Assembly (NCBI GenBank): GCA_030762985.1 | Contig: CM061040.1 | Location: forward strand, 68,773,655 to 68,837,654 | Source of the DNA: Adelphocoris suturalis | Lineage: Eukaryota > Arthropoda > Insecta > Hemiptera > Miridae | Length of the DNA stretch: 64,000 bases | Direction of reading: 5' to 3' | Shown: positions 21,619-29,739 of the stretch, piece after piece | How positions within the stretch are numbered: position 1 is the first letter of the stretch | How the letters are laid out: each line of letters starts with the position of its first letter | Notes under the pieces: model-generated | Told to the model about the DNA's origin: nothing | Seen by the model: the letters and a program-made list of their open reading frames with translations, nothing else | The model's database searches: none | Made by a program: the position numbers and the translations under genes

Positions 21619-22740
21619 TTAGTGATTCAAATTCAAGTGGCATATTTTTTGATAAAATGATAAAAGGTCCGCATATTTACAAGTGAATGGTCCACAGTCA
21701 TAACTGTTGCTTCGAAGGGGTATAGTGTCCATTGATTGCAAGGTCCATTCTGTCCTATCTAGGATCTGGTTGAATTTGTCTTTCCAGTCATCTTTTAAGT
21801 AAAGGAATATAGTTTCCATTATTTTGGTACCGTTATAACCTAGAGAGTCATAATATTCTATTGATTTTGATTTTGGCCTTACTGCTACTAGTCTCCAGTG
21901 GGCATTTTCATGAATGGGGAATAATATTAAGTCGAATTCTAAGAGGTTGATTTTCTTCGTATAGTTTCTAACACGATCATAACTGTGAAGATAAGATACA
22001 TAAAGAAAGGTGTTGAAGGCATGGGTTTTTGGAAGTTTGGGGTCAGTTTTATTTCTGACGTTAATCAATTCCATGTAAAGGTTTATCACTTGGTCGTTAA
22101 ACCAGTTGGTGTCCTTGATACTGTTTAGATCTTCCTCGGACAATTTTATTTTTGGTTCTATGATTTGGGATTCGCTAATTTCCGGTTCGTCTGGATCTTC
22201 TATGATTTGGGATTCGCAAATTTTTGGTTCGTCTAGATCTGAGTTGATTTCCTTCTCTTTCGATTTCCTAGGTCGTTTAACGTTTTTCAAATGGATCTTA
22301 GTTCGTGTGTTATGGTTTCTCGGCTCGATTTCGGCGGTTTTTCTAGTACGGTTTATGTCTTTAATTGTTTCCTTGTTATATTTTCGTTTAGTTTTGTCTT
22401 GTATCTGTTTGGTCTGTACGTATGTTTCCGAGGGTATGTCTGGTAGTGTTTCTTCACGTTTCTCATTCAATTTGTTGATAACCTTTTCTTTGTTTCCCAA
22501 TTGTTTTTCATACAATATCTTATAAAGTCTGTGAACTTTGTCTTTATGTTCGGATATGTAAATGTTTGTTAGTCCTGTTTCAATGTCCGGTGGTATGGGT
22601 GAATTTGATCCAAATGTACCATTAATTATTTCATAAGGGGTAACACCGGTACTAGAGTGTATACTGTTGTTATAGGAAATTATGGCATATGTAAATCTTT
22701 CTTTAATTGGAGTTTTCTTGAATTCCTCACTTTCCGTCAT
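21619..22740 (-). CDS. pol: Errantivirus pol C-terminus: integrase tail fused to a SENP/Ulp1-type SUMO protease (peptidase C48), 373 aa from the first Met
   Basis: Residues 1-45 are the end of the integrase core (SYNNSIHSSTGVTPYEII, the errantiviral form). The same frame continues upstream to about 22800, including the catalytic Glu codon at 22777-22779. Residues 60-200 are basic and acidic linker with a twofold repeat around ESQII. Residues about 200-365 match the catalytic core of SENP1/2 and Ulp1 in order: WFNDQVINLYMELI (213-226), HAFNTFLY (240-247), RNYTKK (258-263), DLILFPIHENAHW (270-282), YYDSLGYN (296-303) and DCGPFTCKYADLL (348-360). The presumed triad is His281, Asp298 and Cys349. 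The residue six before the Cys, Gln in SENPs, is Arg343. Such enzymes remove or mature SUMO. It may be a captured host SENP domain. The frame is uninterrupted. Confidence 0.9.
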   Translation of the reverse strand: MTESEEFKKTPIKERFTYAIISYNNSIHSSTGVTPYEIINGTFGSNSPIPPDIETGLTNIYISEHKDKVHRLYKILYEKQLGNKEKVINKLNEKREETLPDIPSETYVQTKQIQDKTKRKYNKETIKDINRTRKTAEIEPRNHNTRTKIHLKNVKRPRKSKEKEINSDLDEPKICESQIIEDPDEPEISESQIIEPKIKLSEEDLNSIKDTNWFNDQVINLYMELINVRNKTDPKLPKTHAFNTFLYVSYLHSYDRVRNYTKKINLLEFDLILFPIHENAHWRLVAVRPKSKSIEYYDSLGYNGTKIMETIFLYLKDDWKDKFNQILDRTEWTLQSMDTIPLRSNSYDCGPFTCKYADLLSFYQKICHLNLNH

Positions 22741-22754
22741 CAGTCGAATTATTT

Positions 22755-23294
22755 CTATAATGGTGGAGTGGAATCTTTCGATTGGTGAATTCGAGTTCGG
22801 GTGCTGGTATAATGGATTTTGATACCTTGGACCTTCAGAAATTCTTTTACAACAGAGGAACTAAATTCGTTTCCGTTGTCCATTATTATTTCAGAGGGGT
22901 TTCCATGATGTGATATGAAATTCATTACTTTTTTTGTTATTTCTGTGTTGTTCAGGGATTTTAAGGTGTAGACTTGGGCGTATTTTGAGAATTTGTCTAT
23001 TACTGTTAGAAATTTTTGTCTTTCTACTGTAAGCGTGTCGATGTGAATAGTTTCGAAGGGTTTCGACGGAGTATGTGTTATGTTGAAAGCCGGTTTCATC
23101 GGTCTTCGTTCGTACTTACACTTGAGACAGAGTTCACACCTGTTTATTACGTGGGTAATGTCGTCTTTAAGATTAGGCCAGAAATAGGTCCTTTTTATTT
23201 GTTGATATGTTTCGTCTATTCCACGATGAAATCTCTCTTGTTTATGATTATACAATATGATGTTGGTTTGATCTTCAGGATCTGTCACATCCAA
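22755..23294 (-). pseudogene. pol: Errantivirus integrase, N-terminal zinc finger and first two catalytic Asp
   Basis: Residues 17-56 carry an HHCC zinc finger (H17, H23, C53, C56). The core supplies two of the three catalytic acids, Asp86 (IHIDTL) and Asp139 (IMDNGNEF). The third, Glu, is encoded in another frame at 22777-22779, so a frameshift in about 22795-22820 separates DD from E. The integrase would insert the DNA copy into the host genome; this copy cannot encode it in one piece. The start of the interval also overlaps a break with the preceding segment at 23285-23340. Confidence 0.85.
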
Positions 23295-23794
23295 TAATTT
23301 TTCATTGTATTTTGTGAGTTTATGTTCGGAAGATTTGAATTTATTGGTAAGTATAGTAGCGAGTGTGGAGTAGATGACGGTTTCGAAAAGTATTGCGTAA
23401 GGTTTTTTGGTTGTAAGTAGTTTATGATAGAATTTGTTATTTCTCGTTCGAGGTTTCTTTTGGGGAATTTCACTGTAATTCTAGTTTTTTCGTTTTCGAA
23501 TAGTTTATCGATTTTTATTTCGGTATTAAATTGCTCTCCTACTGCTATAATAACTTGATTTTCACAATGGTTAACGCTCGAGTTTTTTACTGGTACTAAT
23601 GCAATTTCTTTCCCTTCTTTGTCCGAGTGGACGGTTTCACAGTCTACGTTTTCTTCGTCTACATTCACTATGAGAGAAGGGGATCTTTTCCTAGGATTTT
23701 CAACTGTTTCTTTAGTGTTAATTTCGACTCTAGACATTAGCATTGTGTTTTCCTTTTTTATATTTAATTTCGAAATTAAATTCTTCAAGGCCAT
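23285..23794 (-). pseudogene. pol: Errantivirus pol segment between RNase H and integrase
   Basis: This 169-residue open segment lies where the pol connection between RNase H and integrase belongs. It is hydrophilic and has no catalytic motif of its own. Frame changes occur on both sides, near 23760-23794 and 23285-23340. It is annotated from position and partial resemblance only. Confidence 0.6.
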
Positions 23795-25884
23795 CTAAAA
23801 AGTTTCGAGTTGGGTTTTTTCAGAGAATGGAGCCATTGCAGAGGTTGATGATCTGTTTCTAAGGTGAATTTTCGGCCATATAGGTAGGGTCGAAAGTATT
23901 GGCACCCCCAAACGCAAGCTAAAAGTTCACGTTCGATGGTGGATACTTTTCTCTCTGTATCGTTAAGTGTACGGCTAGCGTATGCGATAGGATGTGTTTC
24001 ACCGTTGAATTTTTGAGACAATATGGCACCAAGGGCGATTCCAGAGGCATCTGTATTAAGGATAAATGGTTTCGAAAAATCTGGGTATTTGAGCACTGGA
24101 TCGTTCATCAGTAATGTTTCGCATTGGTTGAAACATTTTATGTAGTCGGAATCTTTGGAATCTATTTTGTTTTCTTTTTTCAGCCTAGTGGTTAGGGGTT
24201 TGGTGACATCTGCTAAATTTTTGATAAATTTTCGATAGTAACTTAACAATCCTAAAAATCCTTTTAATTCTTTGTTATTTTGTGGTAAGGGGTATTTCTG
24301 AATAGCAATGATTTTTTGGGGGTTTGGTTTCAGTTCATCTTGGGTAATTAGATGACCTAAATAAGCTACTTCTTTTCTTAAAAATTCCGTTTTGTCTAGC
24401 TGTATTTTCAGATTGGCTTCCCTAAGGCGGTCGAAGATTTTCCGGAGTCTAACTAGGTGTTCTTGGAGGCTTGAACTAAATACAATTATGTCGTCCATGT
24501 AGACGGCACAAATTTCATTCTGTACGCCTCTGAGACAATTATCCATCAATCTTTGAAAACAGCTCGGGCCGTTTTTAAGTCCGAATGACATTCGCTTAAA
24601 CTCCCATTTTCCGTGTTCGGTGCTAAAGGCAGTTTTGGGTATACTAGATTTTTCCATGCTTATTTGGTGAAATCCTGAAGTTAAATCAAGTGTAGTAAAA
24701 TATTTGCAGTACCCTAATTTTGTCAAAATTTCTTCAATGTTAGGGAGATCATACTTGTCGTCAATCGTTTTCTGATTCAAAAGACGATAGTCGATGACGA
24801 GTCTGAATATTTTCTTACCTGAAGCATCATCTTTTTTGGGGACAATCCATACAGGCGAGTTGTAGGGGGAATTAGTCGGTTGAATTATGTCATTTTCTAA
24901 CATTTTCTTAATTTCGTTTTGAACTTCTGATTTATATATTTCTGGATATCTGTAGGATTTGGAATACACAGGTATTTCGTCTGTGGTCCTAATAGTGTGT
25001 TCGGCAAAAGTGGTGGTTGTCAGTGATTCCGTATTATTGTGGAAAAGGTCAGAGTATTCGTGTAATAGTTCATTGAGTGATTTTCTTTCTTCTTCGTTTA
25101 AATGTTCCTGCCTAATGTTTGGGATCAAATTTTTGATTTTTGATTTACGTTCAAAATGGTTCAAGTTGAGGTTTCTTCGATTACTGGGATTTATTTTTAA
25201 CAAATTTTTTGATATTGGTTCGGCTGACTTTATGCTACCGATTTTTAGGGTTTGCGGGGAAATGGACGTGTTTATGGCTATGCACTTCGCACGATGATTT
25301 TCAACGTTTACGATGCAATTTGGGATTTCAAAGGGTCCGATTTTTTTATGATTTATGATGGCTGTTCCTTTTTCAATATTTGAAAGGTGTAGTTGAACCT
25401 GTTTCCCTGACCTGGGTGGTATGTTGTATTCCCTGATTTCTAATTTTAGAGGTGTTGATTGTAGGTTGTTGAGTTCTTTCATTTTTGGGTTTTGGGGAAT
25501 TTCGTAGTGGTAAAGAGGAATTTCGTTATTTTGCAGCTTTATGGTGTTACTATTTGGCTTTAGTTCTAAGGTAGTTTCCAAGATTTGGAGATTATCTAAC
25601 CCAAGTAGTAGGTCGAACTGTTCGTGAAAATCAAATAGATAAAATTTACATTTATCATGCTTAGTGGTTCTAGGATTAAACATGCTTGTGGGTAGTTTAA
25701 TGCTATGGGTTCCTTCACTGTGTCCATGAGATGTTTTAACTAAACTGTTTTTTTGTAGTTTTTTGAATTTCTTAAGGGCTAACTTATTGCTAACAAAACT
25801 ATTCGAACTTCCTGAATCAATGAGTACTTTAAGGTTATTATTAGTTATAATATATTTTAATATGGTAGAGCCTTCGAGGTGCAT
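23785..25884 (-). CDS. pol: Errantivirus pol: protease, reverse transcriptase, RNase H (699 aa)
   Basis: The retropepsin active site is DSGSS at residues 23-27. RT spans about 290-500, with the first catalytic Asp at 400 (TTLDLTSGFHQ) and the YMDD box at 462-465. RNase H starts near 605, with Asp612 (LNTDASG) and Asp678 (ETDHQPL). The Met codon overlaps the gag stop (TGATG at 25883-25887 on the minus strand), so pol lies in the -1 frame relative to gag, as expected if it is made by -1 ribosomal frameshifting. The frame ends prematurely at the RNase H boundary, where a shift moves the rest of pol to other frames. All visible RT and RNase H catalytic residues are intact. Confidence 0.93.
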   Translation of the reverse strand: MHLEGSTILKYIITNNNLKVLIDSGSSNSFVSNKLALKKFKKLQKNSLVKTSHGHSEGTHSIKLPTSMFNPRTTKHDKCKFYLFDFHEQFDLLLGLDNLQILETTLELKPNSNTIKLQNNEIPLYHYEIPQNPKMKELNNLQSTPLKLEIREYNIPPRSGKQVQLHLSNIEKGTAIINHKKIGPFEIPNCIVNVENHRAKCIAINTSISPQTLKIGSIKSAEPISKNLLKINPSNRRNLNLNHFERKSKIKNLIPNIRQEHLNEEERKSLNELLHEYSDLFHNNTESLTTTTFAEHTIRTTDEIPVYSKSYRYPEIYKSEVQNEIKKMLENDIIQPTNSPYNSPVWIVPKKDDASGKKIFRLVIDYRLLNQKTIDDKYDLPNIEEILTKLGYCKYFTTLDLTSGFHQISMEKSSIPKTAFSTEHGKWEFKRMSFGLKNGPSCFQRLMDNCLRGVQNEICAVYMDDIIVFSSSLQEHLVRLRKIFDRLREANLKIQLDKTEFLRKEVAYLGHLITQDELKPNPQKIIAIQKYPLPQNNKELKGFLGLLSYYRKFIKNLADVTKPLTTRLKKENKIDSKDSDYIKCFNQCETLLMNDPVLKYPDFSKPFILNTDASGIALGAILSQKFNGETHPIAYASRTLNDTERKVSTIERELLACVWGCQYFRPYLYGRKFTLETDHQPLQWLHSLKKPNSKLFRWP

Positions 25885-26252
25885 CAGGTTAAACTTTCGT
25901 CTTCCGAGTCCTCTTCTAAAAAATAATGTTCTTCTTCCTGGGGTTCAGTGTCTGATTCGGGGTTTTCCTTTTCTTTGGGGATCAACTCATGATTAAGAGT
26001 TGTTTGGTAGCTCATAGTGTCTTTGGTTCTCATATAATGCAGAATGAAAGGTTTATCCGATTTTTGTTGTTGGAAAGGTTTATTCTGTTGTTGAGGGGGT
26101 TTAGAACTCGGTTGATGGAAGGATTTTTGATTTTGATGTGGATGCTGCGAAGTTTTATGCTGAAAGTCTTTTGAGGGGGGGTGTTTTTGAGGAGTATTCT
26201 GGGGTCGACTCGAAGTTGACGGTCCAGAAGATTGTATGTGTTTCCTATCCAA
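25884..26252 (-). pseudogene. gag: Errantivirus gag, C-terminal part
   Basis: The segment is rich in Gln, Pro, Ser and Lys (PQQQNKPFQQQKSDKPF) and has an acidic end, typical of the nucleocapsid side of insect errantivirus Gag, which lacks zinc knuckles. Its upstream end lies at an A8 run near 26262 where the frame changes. Its stop codon overlaps the pol start. Confidence 0.7.
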
Positions 26253-27138
26253 GTATTTTTTTTCTTAGGGAAGGAAACTGATACTCGTTGGTTAGGATGT
26301 TGATGGCATTCGTAAGGTCTGTTGGCCCTTTTGTGATTAATAGGCGTCCTATATCCTCGTGTAGACCCATGAGGAATGCACGTAAGGCGGCACGTTTATT
26401 AATTTAAAAGTTGTATGCGTGTATTCTTGGTTTGAATTGTTCATTTTCGAAAGAAGAATATTGAATAATTTGTTAGTACGGGCATGGAATTCAAATGGTG
26501 TTTCTGTTTGTCCTTGCCTCAACCTACCAAATTCTAAGATGAGGTGTTCCTCGTCTCTTTTATCGCTAAAGTTGGCTATAAGAGCAGCTTTATCTTATTT
26601 CATCCCATGTGTTTAGCGGGTTATTTGAAATGAATACTGCAGCTTTGCCTCTAATTTTTGCTCTTAAATTGTTAATTAAAGTTTTATTTTCATAGCAGTC
26701 TGGTTCATCTGCTCGAAAGAACTGTTGGATTAACTCTTCGCTTCATTCAATGAATTGTGAAAAGAGCTCCGGCTCACCAGTGAACTCAGGTACACCGCCA
26801 AAATCTGTTTTATTAGGTTTTGGTCGTGGAGGTGCGGGAGGTCCTGGTACTACAGCTCGAAGGAGTTCCTGGAGCTGGGCCGGGGTGAGTGTAAAAAATT
26901 GTGGCGGTTGTGCCATGTTTGAACTTTCCGGAATATTATTTAAATTTGAAGTGTTGGTTATTCTTCTAATTGGAGGAGGACTTCTAGGAGGGCTGTTCGA
27001 TGTTAGTAAATCGTGCAGTAATGTACGTCGGTTACTTACAGGATGGTAAGGGTGACGATCATTTTCTCCTGAGGAAGAAGTTCTCCTTGTTGACGGATGA
27101 AGTTCCTTGGCTGCTTTCCTGTGGTCTCGTCCAGCCAC
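26253..27138 (-). pseudogene. gag: Errantivirus gag, N-terminal and middle parts (frame-broken)
   Basis: The ATG at 27136-27138 begins a 131-residue open segment ending at 26743. It includes a proline-rich stretch (PGPPAPPRPKPNKTDFGG) and a start of the capsid-like domain (FTGEPELFSQFIE). The capsid-like domain continues in other frames through 26253-26742, with recognisable pieces near 26330-26420 and 26470-26560. At least two frame changes are needed, so Gag is not encoded intact. Confidence 0.75.
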
Positions 27139-27203
27139 TGTGAGGTTCGTAGGCGAAGCTATAAGTTGTTAAGACAAGCCGAAAGCAATTTTCGTTAGCT
27201 TAC

Positions 27204-27221
27204 GTCCTACTGACTGCGCCA
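27204..27221 (-). other. Errantivirus primer-binding site
   Basis: The minus strand reads TGGCGCAGTCAGTAGGAC six bases after the 5' LTR end. This is the tRNA-primed start of minus-strand synthesis; the same type (reported as tRNA-Ser in related 297/17.6 elements, from memory) also appears in the left gypsy element. Confidence 0.8.
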
Positions 27222-27227
27222 ACAATA

Positions 27228-27533
27228 AGTTTATAACAAGTGAGTCCGTTTTTAAAAAGATTTATTTTCACGATGAGAATACAAGTAACGTGACTATCGG
27301 AGCGCGGAATAAGAAAGAGCGTTCTCGCAAGGGTTCCAGAGGTTTTTACTAACTTGGGAGTACGTGGGCGTTGTTATCTTGTGCTGTGTGCAGCAGAAGT
27401 CAGCAGGCGGCGGATAAGACAATGGGCCTTTGAAGAGGTTTGCAGTGGTCATCTTCGCTGGAGGATGACTCATGGTTGATGAAAGGGTGCCTTTGTTCTC
27501 TGTTGCGGGGATCGGAGGTTGATTGTGGTAACT
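27228..27533 (-). repeat. Errantivirus 5' LTR (306 bp)
   Basis: It pairs with the copy at 19585-19890 and is flanked outside by TATA inside a long TA microsatellite. It should contain the promoter; no clear TATA box could be singled out. Confidence 0.95.
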
Positions 27534-27660
27534 TATATATATATATATATGTATATTTATATATATATTTATATATATATATTTATATTTATATATGTCA
27601 TTACAGACGATAACTCTCCTTAGGATAGAAATGAAACATATATGTAAGTAATGCATGCAT
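27534..27660 (+). repeat. REP-B copy, right half with (TA)n
   Basis: TA-rich sequence is followed by ACGATAACTCTCCTTAGGAT, matching ACGATGACCGTCCTTAGGAT at 38365-38385. Together with 19470-19584 it reconstitutes one REP-B copy in which the provirus occupies the microsatellite. Confidence 0.7.
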
Positions 27661-27689
27661 GTATCGATTATCCCTGTAACGATTTATCG

Positions 27690-28140
27690 TTATTACCTCC
27701 TCTATTCACGCCCTTTCATCATGAAATTCGAAACTCCTGTTACATTTTCCAAAACTAGACGAAATTTAAATTTGGAAAAAAAAAATCTGAAAATTGGACG
27801 AGAGTAGTTAAAACATTATGATGTATCAGTATAAACCCCTTCATTCACCCCCTCTCTTGATGAAATTTTGAAATCTTGACATTCTTTCCAAAACTATATT
27901 GAAGTCATAATGGTACAAAATAAGAATCACAAAAATCGGTAGAGAATTGTAGTCTGGGTAGCGACGACAAAATTTGTCGAAAAAACAACGTTTTTTCGTC
28001 TTTATCCCCTCCATTTCCCCACTTCCATCTTGAAATTCAAAATGTCCGAGGTTCGTTGCAGAACTAGACTAAAATGCTGCAAAAATGGCGGTCAGCCTTC
28101 AAAAAGTGCACTTTTTGCTCTTAATAGTTTGTTATTTCAA
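27690..28140 (+). repeat. Three diverged ~160-bp tandem units
   Basis: Units beginning near 27690, 27830 and 28000 share a TTAyCCCCTCCATTCACCCC-like C-rich start, a ...TTGATGAAATT block and an AAAACTAxAxxxAA block. No coding sense was found. A GGGTAGCGACGACAAAA motif inside the second unit recurs at 46080 and, diverged, at 34435. Confidence 0.5.
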
Positions 28141-28509
28141 CCCAGTATTTTGCCAATATTTAACTTGTTTTTAACTTAAATTGAATGGAATCTATACCCT
28201 GAGAGGTGGACCTATAAATTTTCGGTTGACTTTGGTGTTTTTTTTGTTTTGTTTTTGTTTTTGTTTTTTTTATTGAGCGGCTACTAAGCCTGGCGACTGG
28301 GTAAACAAACGTAACCGCCGTACCGGTAAGTTTTCCCCTCATGTTTCTCACGAAATTAGGTCGTTACCATCGCAAATCGACATTGAAACCGTTGTTTCGA
28401 ACATGATGACGACTTTGGGAAAGGCGTTTCCCTCCCGATCCTGAAGACTCTCTAAAGGTATAATTCGAGTGACAGCTACGCTCGAGCCTTGTCGCGGTTG
28501 TAGCAGATT

Positions 28510-29059
28510 CGTTGCGTATTTTTTTGCCTGCCACATGGAAAGAGTGCCTTGCTCTGATTGACAATGAGCAACAAAATCGACGACAACTAAATTTCTGTTT
28601 CAGAGGTGTACCCGAAAGCGTCGGTAACAATCCCAATCCTCTCGATCGTGAATTGGAAATGGAAAAGTTGTTAGTGTTATCAACGACAAGGTAAGACCAA
28701 CTGTTCCTTTTTCTTCTGAATCCATCTTTCGTGTTCGGGTGGAGAAATTTGATGTCTCTCTTGATTCACTGTCGTCTGAGGCTCGTCCTATCATCGTCAC
28801 CCTAAGCAAACATCTGGTCAAGACTGATATTTTCCGAAACAGGAAAAATCTGAAAGGGACTAGCTATATGATTACAGAAGATCTCACCCCAAGTCGAAGG
28901 CAAATACTACAGGTTGCATTCTCACAGTACTCAAAAAGTCAGGTACGGACTGTAAATGGAACAATAAGATGGAACAATAAAGGTAAAATATTTTCGACTA
29001 ATACCATGGATGAGTTCCTCTCGAAATCGGAAGAGAAAGGCACACAGTCAAATGAATGA
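28510..29059 (+). pseudogene. Non-LTR element 2, ORF1 remnant (FP-like)
   Basis: The first frame gives QNRRQLNFCFRGVPE (about 28575-28620), the entry to the RRM-like fold of ORF1 proteins. After a shift the 28739-29059 segment gives PIIVTLSKHL, ITEDLTPSRRQILQ and TIRWNNKGKIF, matching the FP-like C-terminus in the ORF1 at 12.2-12.6 kb. It is not translatable as one protein. Confidence 0.7.
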
Positions 29060-29739
29060 ATAACCTGTTATTTTGTAATTTTATTACAATTTTTTTTCTA
29101 GTCTCCGAGTAATTAAATACCAACCATCAATACCATTCGTTATTGTTGTTATTAATACTCTTACTTAATTTTATTACGTTATAGTTCCTCAATTCCTTGC
29201 CATTTTTCAATTTGAAAAGGTACAGTTAACTTCATTGGCTACTCCACTATTTGGTCCCTATGACTAACGCCACATTGGAGCTTTTTATTTACTCGCACTA
29301 TTTTTTCTATATTCCTAAATCTTTTTAATTTCATATAATTTGGACTTCTTCCCTTTTATATTTTTCATACCGTTTTTATCGCTTTCTTTGATAGGTAAAA
29401 TATATTCTAACCAAATGATTATCTTCTCTTTCTGTCCTTACTTTGGATGGTATCAGGTAATAATTTTTCCTTTTGGTTTTTAGCTTGTTCGGTTCTGATT
29501 GTGCGTCTGCCTTCTGCCCCTACTGTTTCTGCTGCTATCAGCCTCTGGTGGCTATTCACAGCCGATTATGGCTGACTTTATAGATGGATCATTCAAGACT
29601 CTCCCTCGGTCATTTTCTAGTCACCCATCTCTGACATAAATTCACTCCCTGATAACTCTTCTTCTCCAGGAAGTTATCGCCCAAATATATTACCTAGTCA
29701 TACTGCAAATTTTATTAATCAACAGCACTCCTTGCACAA

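Larger units (their letters stand above)
19585..27533 (-). mobile_element. Errantivirus (insect endogenous retrovirus) with an integrase-SUMO protease fusion, 7.95 kb
   Basis: This is a full-length provirus on the minus strand, with 306-bp LTRs at both ends, a PBS, gag, pol, env and a purine tract. The LTRs begin AGTT and end AACT, and the flanks read TATA on both sides (19581-19584, 27534-27537), matching the TATA-type targets of the gypsy/17.6/297 group. The LTRs differ at four positions by my reading (about 98.7% identity), so insertion was fairly recent. Even so, gag, pol and env are broken by several apparent frameshifts, so this copy should not be infectious or autonomous. Its unusual part is a Ulp1/SENP-type protease domain joined to the integrase C-terminus. 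Confidence 0.93.

Noticed and set aside
21060..22525. Plus-strand open frames inside the errantivirus (for example 22106-22525)
   Set aside because: They are antisense shadows of the env and integrase-protease frames.
27690..28140. Possible LTRs of a further element
   Set aside because: The units are tandem, diverged and without TG...CA ends, PBS or coding sequence.
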